Positions 1 to 4,547 of a DNA stretch of 6,957 bases are shown here, one piece after another (within the stretch, counting starts at the first letter, position 1; each line of letters begins with the position of its first letter). The notes under the pieces were generated by a model that had not been told where the DNA came from, made no database searches, and saw nothing but the letters and a program-made list of their open reading frames with translations. Source of the DNA: Candidatus Woesearchaeota archaeon (GTDB lineage Archaea; Nanobdellota; Nanobdellia; Woesearchaeales; GW2011-AR4); the NCBI GenBank assembly GCA_016185865.1, contig JACPMU010000038.1, forward strand, positions 1-6,957, given 5' to 3'. The position numbers and the translations under genes are program-made.

Positions 1-176
1 GCGGCTCGGGGATTTTCAGGCCGGAGATGGTTAAGCCTTTGCTCGGGAAAGAGGTCCCTGTCCTAGCGTGGGGGATAGGGATTGACAGGATTGCCATGTT
101 CAAGCTTGGCATCAAGGATATCAGGCAGTTATTTTCGCATGATTTGGAATTTTTAAGAAATGCTAAGGTGGTTTAA
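1..176 (+). CDS. pheS: Phenylalanyl-tRNA synthetase alpha subunit (PheS), C-terminal fragment
   Basis: This is the 3' end of pheS; the gene begins upstream of the window. In the frame whose first full codon is at position 3 it encodes 57 residues before TAA at 174-176. The translation begins GSGIFRPEMVKP and contains VPVLAWGIGIDRIAMFKLG. The G-I-G-I-D-R segment is class II synthetase motif 3, whose arginine contacts ATP in this family. The tail with DIRQLF and DLEFLR is the usual PheS ending. PheS is the catalytic subunit of the (alpha-beta)2 enzyme that charges tRNA-Phe in the cytoplasm. The stop is followed at once by the ATG of the 177-623 gene, and pheT lies beyond that, so all three are probably co-transcribed. 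The last codons carry AAGGTGG (165-171), which can act as a ribosome-binding site for the next gene. Identification is firm; only the length is unknown. Confidence 0.95.
   Translation, partial: GSGIFRPEMVKPLLGKEVPVLAWGIGIDRIAMFKLGIKDIRQLFSHDLEFLRNAKVV
165..171 (+). promoter_or_regulatory. Ribosome-binding site inside the pheS 3' end
   Basis: AAGGTGG lies in the last pheS codons, 5 nt before the ATG at 177. Its AGGTG core complements the CACCU part of the archaeal 16S rRNA 3' end. pheT at 625 has no comparable site, so this may originally have served pheT before the intervening gene arrived; that history is inference. Confidence 0.45.
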
Positions 177-623
177 ATGAAGAAGGTAAAAACCAGACAA
201 ATTACAAAAAAAACAAATAAAGAAAAATATGTTAAATTTTGCCCTAAATACAACTCAATTGATGTTGAACAGGATAAATCAACTTTACAGCAAGTGGGAT
301 ATTTGCCAGTATTTTATATTTGTAAATACTGTAATTATTCTGGATATACTTTTCCTGAAATTGAAATCTCAGGGATAAATAAATTAAAAACTGAAAAAAA
401 ATCGGTTGATGAAAAGTCTGAATTAATGGACATGCATTATGGCAAATTCATGGTTAGTATATGGTGGAAAATAATAGGTCCTATGTTTCTCTCGGTAGGA
501 TTGATTTTGTTATATTTTTATTTTAATTCTGCTAATATAGATTATTTTATATTTTTTATATCTATAGCTTTTGTGATTGGAGGATTAGCAATGACTTTTA
601 TATCATATTTAAAACGTAAATAA
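177..623 (+). CDS. Unrecognised two-TM membrane protein with degenerate N-terminal zinc ribbon, between pheS and pheT
   Basis: I do not recognise this 148-residue protein. Residues 1-20 are strongly basic. A zinc-ribbon-like half follows: C22-P-K-Y25 and, after GYLPVFYI, C49-K-Y-C52 then NYSGYTFPEIE. The layout matches short membrane-protein zinc ribbons (CPxC...CxxC), but the second cysteine is tyrosine (TAC, 249-251), so only three of four ligands remain. A polar linker (about 65-90) leads to two hydrophobic helices at about 95-117 and 121-144, then a basic SYLKRK end. That predicts a short hairpin in the membrane with the ribbon and the tail both cytoplasmic. The ATG directly follows the pheS stop with an AGGTG Shine-Dalgarno match at 166-170, and TAA ends 1 nt before pheT. 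GC is about 27.5% over 241-600 (my count), well below pheT, which suggests a later arrival. Nothing links it to tRNA charging except position. Confidence 0.8.
   Translation: MKKVKTRQITKKTNKEKYVKFCPKYNSIDVEQDKSTLQQVGYLPVFYICKYCNYSGYTFPEIEISGINKLKTEKKSVDEKSELMDMHYGKFMVSIWWKIIGPMFLSVGLILLYFYFNSANIDYFIFFISIAFVIGGLAMTFISYLKRK
596..603 (+). promoter_or_regulatory. Possible TATA box for pheT inside the upstream gene
   Basis: TTTTATAT is centred about 25 nt before the pheT ATG at 625, the spacing expected for a leaderless archaeal transcript, and pheT has no Shine-Dalgarno site. The motif lies in the coding 3' end of a very AT-rich gene, where such strings arise by chance, so support is weak. Translational coupling to the preceding stop (1-nt gap) is the alternative. 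Confidence 0.28.
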
Positions 624-624
624 A

Positions 625-2280
625 ATGCCAACCATAACTTTTTCACTGAAGGATTTGCAGCATTTAACAGGCAAAAAAGTCTCAATTGAAGAGGTTCAAG
701 AATTATCCCATTACGGCAAAGGGGATTTTGAAGGCTATGATGAGCAAACTGACGAAGTAAAGATAGACTTTGGGGACACAAACCTGCCTTACTTGTGGAG
801 CGTTGAGGGATTTGCCAGATTAATCAAGGGAATTCTTGGAATCCAAAAAGGAATCCCAAAAATAAAAATCAGCAAGGGCGATTACCAGGTTGTTGTTGAC
901 AAGTCAGTTGTCAAATACAGGCCGTTTATCTCCTGCTTTGCGGCAAAAGGAAAAAAAGTTGATGATTATCTGATAAAGCAGCTTGTGCAGCTGCAGGAGA
1001 AGTTCTGCGAAACATATGGAAGAAGAAGGCAAAAGGTCTCAATTGGGCTGTATTCCTACAGCAGGCTTAAGTTTCCTGTGCATTACAAGGCAGCTGATCC
1101 TTTGTCAGTTGAATTTATTCCGCTTGAATTCAAATCCAGGATGAATTTAAAGGATATACTTGCAGAGCATCCCAAGGGAAAAGAGTACGCATGGGTTCTT
1201 GAAGGTTTTGAGAAATATCCCCTGCTCACAGATGACAAAGATGAAGTCATGAGCCTTGTCCCCATTATCAATTCAAATTTTACAGGAAAGATTGAAATCG
1301 GCGATGAGAACATGTTTTTTGAAGCCACAGGCACAGACGAGGAAGCTGTGAACCTTGCAGCAGTTATATTTGCATACGCGCTCTATGAAAGGGGCTTTGA
1401 GCTGCATTCTGTTGAAGTTAAATATCCTGACAGGAAAAAAACATCGCCTGATTTAAAGATTGAGGATGTTGCAATAAAAAATGAGCAGATAAAGCACTTG
1501 TTCGGGCTTGAACTGAAAGAAAATGAGATAATGCGTTTGCTGGAGAAAGCCCAGTTTGAATTTGAAAATCAAAAAGTAAAAATTCCCCCCTATAGAAAGG
1601 ACGTACTGCATCCTTATGACATAATTGAAGATATTGGAATTATGTACGGATTTGACAAGATAGAAGAGTCCCAACTGCAGACATTCACAGCAGGCTCCAT
1701 ATTAAGGATAAATGAGTTTATTGACAAAATAAGGGAAATTGTTGTTGGCATTGGGTATCAGGAAGTGATGAGCCCCATACTTACAAACAAGGATTTGCTG
1801 TACAAAAATATGAACATTGATGACTTTGGCACAATCGAGATTGATGACTATATGTCAGAAACCTATTCTGCTGTCAGGAGCTGGCTATTGCCAAATCTTA
1901 TGGAAGTTTTGTCAAAGAACAAGCATGTTTCGTTTCCGCAGAAAATATTTGAGGAAGGCCTTGTGAATACAAGAAAAAATGATGAAATCAAAGAATGGAG
2001 CAGGATTGCAATTGCTTCTTCCCATGATCAGTCAAATTATACGGAGATGAAGCAGGTCCTTGATTATATTTTGAAATGCTTTGGATTAAAATGCGACATT
2101 GAAGAGGCTGAGCATAACTCATTCATTGAGGGAAGATGCGGACGTGCAATTGTTAAAGGCAAGAAACTAGCTTATTTGGGCGAGATTAATCCAATTGTTT
2201 TAACAAACTGGGGATTGGAAATGCCAGTCGCTGCTTTGGAATTAAATCTGAGCGAGCTGTTTGAGGCTGTTAATAAATAA
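625..2280 (+). CDS. pheT: Phenylalanyl-tRNA synthetase beta subunit (PheT), archaeal type
   Basis: The 551 residues match the usual length of archaeal/eukaryotic-type PheT (about 550), which lacks the long N- and C-terminal additions of bacterial PheT. The N-terminal region opens MPTITFSLKDL and includes D51-TNLPYLWSVEG, where relatives usually have NRPD, so R and D are replaced by L and Y. Residues about 90-265 are the B3/4 editing-type domain (VPIINSNFTGKI; ATGTDEEAVNLA), which in the family hydrolyses mischarged Tyr-tRNA-Phe. Residues about 270-345 are B5, with PPYRKDVLHPYD and EDIGIMYGFDKI. Residues about 355-551 are the catalytically dead class II-like B6/7 fold (VRSWLLPNLMEVLSKNKH; YLGEINPIVLTNWGLE). 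It pairs with PheS to charge tRNA-Phe. The start matches the family N-terminus and lies 1 nt after the preceding stop. No Shine-Dalgarno site is visible. The gene ends 4 nt from the convergent eL14 stop. Confidence 0.97.
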   Translation: MPTITFSLKDLQHLTGKKVSIEEVQELSHYGKGDFEGYDEQTDEVKIDFGDTNLPYLWSVEGFARLIKGILGIQKGIPKIKISKGDYQVVVDKSVVKYRPFISCFAAKGKKVDDYLIKQLVQLQEKFCETYGRRRQKVSIGLYSYSRLKFPVHYKAADPLSVEFIPLEFKSRMNLKDILAEHPKGKEYAWVLEGFEKYPLLTDDKDEVMSLVPIINSNFTGKIEIGDENMFFEATGTDEEAVNLAAVIFAYALYERGFELHSVEVKYPDRKKTSPDLKIEDVAIKNEQIKHLFGLELKENEIMRLLEKAQFEFENQKVKIPPYRKDVLHPYDIIEDIGIMYGFDKIEESQLQTFTAGSILRINEFIDKIREIVVGIGYQEVMSPILTNKDLLYKNMNIDDFGTIEIDDYMSETYSAVRSWLLPNLMEVLSKNKHVSFPQKIFEEGLVNTRKNDEIKEWSRIAIASSHDQSNYTEMKQVLDYILKCFGLKCDIEEAEHNSFIEGRCGRAIVKGKKLAYLGEINPIVLTNWGLEMPVAALELNLSELFEAVNK

Positions 2281-2284
2281 GATT

Positions 2285-2770
2285 TCAGTCTTCTTTTTTC
2301 TTTGCTCTCTTTTCTGATTTCGGCTTTGCCGCTTTTATTTCTGCTTGTTCTTCTTTCTTCTGTTCAGCCAACCCAGCTTTTTCCTCCAAAGTCGCTTCTT
2401 TTGATTCAGCTTTCTCCTCCTTTTTCTTTGGCTTGAAAATGTTCCTTAATTTCTTCTTTTCTTCCTTCTGCGCCTTCAATTGCTCCGGTGTTTTCCTTTT
2501 CTTCAGCGGCTTTGCAGCTTTTGGCTTTGGCTTTGTCTGCAATGCTTTTATTCCTAATTCATCCAAAACTTTGGCAACTTCCTCATGGGAAGCGTTCTTT
2601 TTAATCTCAATTTTTTGATTTAAAGGCTCTACATGAATAATATTCACCTTTCTTCTCCTTGTTTCGCCATCTATAAGGGCATATTTGCCATCAAGAATAT
2701 CTATTATGACGCATTTTTTGCCTGCATCTCTTCCTGCAGTCTTAACGCACAATCTTCCGATTTCAATCAT
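2285..2770 (-). CDS. rpl14e: Large-subunit ribosomal protein eL14 with long lysine-rich C-terminal tail
   Basis: Residues 1-78 form the archaeal eL14 KOW-type beta-barrel domain: MIEIGRLCVKTAGRDAGKKC at the start, then IDGETRRRKVNIIHVEPL, then an acidic helix (SHEEVAKVLDELGI). This protein belongs to the archaeal/eukaryotic 60S-type subunit and has no bacterial counterpart. Archaeal eL14 is usually only about 75-100 residues. Here residues 79-161 add a low-complexity tail rich in Lys, Glu, Ala and Pro (KPKPKAAKPLKKRK near its start, KSEKRAKKKED at its end), probably disordered with helical stretches. The ATG at 2770 is supported by GGAGG 6 nt upstream and by the family N-terminus. The gene has its own TATA box and a potentially structured leader. 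The stop lies 4 nt from the convergent pheT stop. The cbf5 gene that often follows eL14 in archaea is absent here. Confidence 0.93.
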   Translation of the reverse strand: MIEIGRLCVKTAGRDAGKKCVIIDILDGKYALIDGETRRRKVNIIHVEPLNQKIEIKKNASHEEVAKVLDELGIKALQTKPKPKAAKPLKKRKTPEQLKAQKEEKKKLRNIFKPKKKEEKAESKEATLEEKAGLAEQKKEEQAEIKAAKPKSEKRAKKKED

Positions 2771-2776
2771 TTTGTT

Positions 2777-2781
2777 CCTCC
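2777..2781 (-). promoter_or_regulatory. Shine-Dalgarno site of eL14
   Basis: GGAGG on the minus strand lies 6 nt before the eL14 ATG, near ideal spacing. It begins only 1 nt after the 3' strand of the candidate leader helix, so folding or protein binding there could affect ribosome access. The leader contains no CCTCC-like segment that would simply mask it. Confidence 0.75.
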
Positions 2782-2782
2782 G

Positions 2783-2858
2783 ATCACTTGTGAGCTGAAC
2801 GCGAATTTATGAGCGTTCTCGCTTTCTACCAAGCGGTGTCGCCATCCGCTCAAGTGAT
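2783..2858 (-). promoter_or_regulatory. Candidate structured RNA: 5' leader of the eL14 transcript
   Basis: Read on the minus strand, this 76-nt segment has three nested perfect stems. The closing helix is ATCACTTG (2858-2851) with CAAGTGAT (2790-2783), 8 bp. Hairpin A is AGCGG/CCGCT (2850-2846 with 2836-2832) around a 9-nt loop, directly against the closing helix. Hairpin B is GAACGC/GCGTTC (2818-2813 with 2802-2797) around a 10-nt loop. A 13-nt purine-rich joiner containing GAAAG links the hairpins and a 6-nt joiner closes the three-way junction. A TATA box centred at about 2881-2882 predicts initiation at about 2857, the first base of the closing helix, and the eL14 Shine-Dalgarno site follows the last one. 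Ends that agree on both sides are unlikely by chance. It could be an autoregulatory ribosomal-protein leader, a separately processed small RNA or a stabilising 5' fold. It does not fit a tRNA, C/D or H/ACA guide, or a riboswitch class I know. Confidence 0.45.
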
Positions 2859-2877
2859 TTCCTTGTTGTTTTGATAC

Positions 2878-2885
2878 TTATATAA
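2878..2885 (-). promoter_or_regulatory. TATA box of the eL14 promoter
   Basis: TTATATAA (minus strand), with an A/T-rich stretch ahead of it where a BRE would sit, predicts a start near 2857. It lies in the gap after the eL34 stop at 2902, so eL14 can be transcribed independently of eL34. Confidence 0.5.
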
Positions 2886-2901
2886 TAATTTTAAAATGAA
2901 T

Positions 2902-3168
2902 TTATTGCCTTGCTTTGTCTATTATTGACTGCCTCATGCACTTGCTGCACAGCACCCCTCCATAAGGCCTCTCCGGCCTTTTTTTTGTCTTTGCCATGCT
3001 TCTCATCCTGAATGTAAATGCCCTTGGCACTCCCTTCAATGAGGAACCGCAGCTGCCGCACTTTGCAGTTTTCGGCCTTTGCTTCTTGTATTGCAGGCTG
3101 ACTCTTCCGCCGGGAACTTTCCTGAACACTCTCCTTAAGCTTCTTGACCTTAATCTTGGCGCTGGCAT
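2902..3168 (-). CDS. rpl34e: Large-subunit ribosomal protein eL34
   Basis: This 88-residue protein is of normal archaeal eL34 length. It opens MPAPRLRSRSLRRVFRKVPG and continues with GVPRAFTFRMRSMAKTKKRP and ERPYGGVLCSKC. Two CxxC pairs, CGSC in the middle and CSKC near the end, form the zinc site. It is a component of the archaeal/eukaryotic large subunit with no bacterial counterpart. The reading frame stays open upstream to an ATG at 3318, but the family N-terminus fixes the start at 3168; the extra 50 residues resemble nothing and overlap the opposite-strand pilin promoter. GGAGG at 3171-3175 is only 2 nt before the ATG, unusually close. In many archaea cmk lies between eL34 and eL14; here only the eL14 promoter and leader do. 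Confidence 0.94.
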   Translation of the reverse strand: MPAPRLRSRSLRRVFRKVPGGRVSLQYKKQRPKTAKCGSCGSSLKGVPRAFTFRMRSMAKTKKRPERPYGGVLCSKCMRQSIIDKARQ

Positions 3169-3188
3169 ACCCTCCTGGAATATATATT

Positions 3189-3196
3189 TATTTAAA
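3189..3196 (-). promoter_or_regulatory. Possible TATA box for eL34
   Basis: TTTAAATA (minus strand) is centred about 25 nt before the eL34 ATG at 3168, which would give a nearly leaderless mRNA. That conflicts with the GGAGG at 3171-3175, which would then lie outside the transcript. The run is AT-rich over 3181-3198, so the exact box is uncertain. A promoter is needed here because the gene upstream is on the other strand. Confidence 0.4.
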
Positions 3197-3276
3197 AAGG
3201 TTAGCATAATGTCAAAATCACGTGTTTTCCCTGCATTAAAAATGATATAATGCGGATGCTGGTGATTTCCGACATG

Positions 3277-3284
3277 TTTAAATA
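3277..3284 (+). promoter_or_regulatory. TATA box of the pilin-like gene
   Basis: TTTAAATA within the longer TTTAAATATAAA (3277-3288) predicts transcription from about 3306, just before ATG codons at 3313 and 3322. It lies inside the longest open frame beginning at 3250, which argues against that upstream start. Confidence 0.5.
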
Positions 3285-3312
3285 TAAATTCGTTAAAACA
3301 TATGCCAGCAGA

Positions 3313-3804
3313 ATGCAAGGCATGTTCAGCTCAAAAAAAGGGGTATCTCCGTTGATAGCAACAGTTCTTTTGATAGCATTTGCAGTGGCTCTTGGCTCTG
3401 TTGTCATGAACTGGGGATTGAACCTCAACCTAGGCAAATCAGCAGATATGTGCCGGAATGTTGAAATCAAGCTGAGGAATATAGATGTAAGCGAAGTTTG
3501 CTTTGGCGGCTTTGGTCCAAGCGGCTACATCAATTTCATCATAGACAACACAGGCTCGATTGACATAAGCGGACTGGCAATATGGATTGTTGGTGAAAAG
3601 AATACAAGGCTTTTTGACCTTGACAATATTTTGATTGCAAAAGGCTCCTTATATGACAAAAAAGACAAGGAAGTCACGTATGATTTCTCGGTATTTGGAA
3701 ACATAAAGCAGGTGCAGTTCATACCAAAAGTCAAGTCAGGCCAGTCAACAGAAATATGCCCAAGGAATGCCATCAAGGCTGACAAGATTGGGGTTTGCGC
3801 TTAA
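3313..3804 (+). CDS. Type IV pilin/archaellin-like protein with class III signal peptide
   Basis: With the 3313 start the protein has 163 residues. MQGMFSSKKG precedes VSPLIATVLLIAFAVALGSV, a class III signal peptide: a short basic leader ending KKG, then an uninterrupted hydrophobic helix. In this family a prepilin peptidase cuts after the glycine, and the helix packs into the filament core or anchors the protein. The rest is a beta-rich extracellular domain (FIIDNTGSIDISGLAIWIVG) with four cysteines at about 47, 63, 149 and 162, enough for two disulfides. The frame is open back to ATG 3250, but the TATA box at 3277 and the short leader typical of the family favour 3313 or 3322. No good Shine-Dalgarno site precedes either. 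No other pilus genes are nearby. It is divergent from eL34 and its stop overlaps that of the EMC3-like gene. Whether it builds a pilus, an archaellum or an isolated surface protein cannot be told. Confidence 0.82.
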   Translation: MQGMFSSKKGVSPLIATVLLIAFAVALGSVVMNWGLNLNLGKSADMCRNVEIKLRNIDVSEVCFGGFGPSGYINFIIDNTGSIDISGLAIWIVGEKNTRLFDLDNILIAKGSLYDKKDKEVTYDFSVFGNIKQVQFIPKVKSGQSTEICPRNAIKADKIGVCA

Positions 3805-4547
3805 TATACTTTCATAAATTTCCTCAAGGTCATTGTGAATATTATTGATGTTATGATATAAGTTCCGAGCCATCCGAGCTTCCAGCCGAACAGGTTGAGT
3901 ATTTTTTTTGGCTTGTAGTCAATCTGGATTGAGCTTATCGCCCCATTTGTTTTTTTGACCGGCTCTATGTATTTTTCAGTATTTGTTATCAGGACGCTTT
4001 TTTGCTGCTTCTCATTGTTATAAACAAACTCCAAAATGTGCTCGCCTTCTGCGCCTTTTAATGCCCATGTTGCCTTGCCATTTTCAATTTTTTTTATTTT
4101 AGTGCCAATTGCGGTTATTCCCTCAGTAACAATTGTTTCAGCGTTTCCGTCTGCATTCTTGTCAAAAAACGCGCTGACAGTGAATTCTTGCTGCGGCTTA
4201 ATGCTTTCATAGGCAAATGTAGAGCTCATCCAGCCGAATATTAAGATAATTGGAATGAATGTAATCAGGGTCGGCTTGAAGGAATGCATCATGTACTTCA
4301 TGTTTAATTCCATTGCCTTTTTCTGCACTTCCATTGCCTTTGCAGGGTTTCCTTTCAGCTCCTTTATCTGCTTCTGGTATTCTTTTATGTCATCTTTCAG
4401 CTTTTTCATCAAAACTTGATTAGTTGTGTATTTTGTTATGACTATTATGATGACAGAAACTAGAAATGACAGGACAATCACCACCCATAAAACAGGCAGC
4501 TTGAGCAAGGGCGCGAATATGATGTTCAGGAAATCGTAATATGCCAT
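3801..4547 (-). CDS. EMC3/TMCO1-like (DUF106) membrane protein insertase with extracytoplasmic insertion
   Basis: This 248-residue protein has the archaeal DUF106 (Oxa1/YidC superfamily) layout. TM1 is at about 18-38, then a charged cytoplasmic coiled coil at 44-88 (KKLKDDIKEYQKQIKELKG and VQKKAMELNMKYM), TM2 at 91-113 (PTLITFIPIILIFGW) and TM3 at 224-242. Relatives help insert membrane proteins beside the Sec translocon. Residues about 118-212, between TM2 and TM3, form an extra beta-rich domain that should face outside, with an Asp-rich loop D129-K-N-A-D133-G-N-A-E137 resembling calcium-binding loops. Many archaeal members are shorter there. The ATG directly follows the secY stop (TAGATG), so the two are probably translationally coupled, which fits a shared role. 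No adk gene separates them, unlike many archaea. The stop overlaps the convergent pilin stop. Confidence 0.86.
   Translation of the reverse strand: MAYYDFLNIIFAPLLKLPVLWVVIVLSFLVSVIIIVITKYTTNQVLMKKLKDDIKEYQKQIKELKGNPAKAMEVQKKAMELNMKYMMHSFKPTLITFIPIILIFGWMSSTFAYESIKPQQEFTVSAFFDKNADGNAETIVTEGITAIGTKIKKIENGKATWALKGAEGEHILEFVYNNEKQQKSVLITNTEKYIEPVKKTNGAISSIQIDYKPKKILNLFGWKLGWLGTYIITSIIFTMTLRKFMKVY

Noticed and set aside
2433..2618. Plus-strand hydrophobic open frame opposite eL14
   Set aside because: Its Phe/Ser-rich product is what antisense reading of Lys/Glu-rich codons gives, and eL14 on the other strand is certain.
2832..2850. Fluoride riboswitch-like GGATGG hairpin
   Set aside because: The first hairpin loop begins ATGG, but the pseudoknot partner and the conserved segment after the second hairpin are absent, and the flanking closing helix is not part of that class.
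2783..2858. tRNA gene on either strand
   Set aside because: The outer 8-bp helix touching a 5-bp hairpin looks tRNA-like, but the loops are 9 and 10 nt, there is no TTCRA T-loop, no anticodon arm between them and no variable-loop arrangement that fits.
3250..3312. Longer pilin start at ATG 3250
   Set aside because: It would place the TATA box inside the gene and give an overlong leader before the KKG cleavage site.
3169..3318. Fifty-residue N-terminal extension of eL34 from ATG 3318
   Set aside because: The extension resembles no eL34, overlaps the pilin promoter on the other strand, and the family N-terminus starts at 3168 with GGAGG before it.
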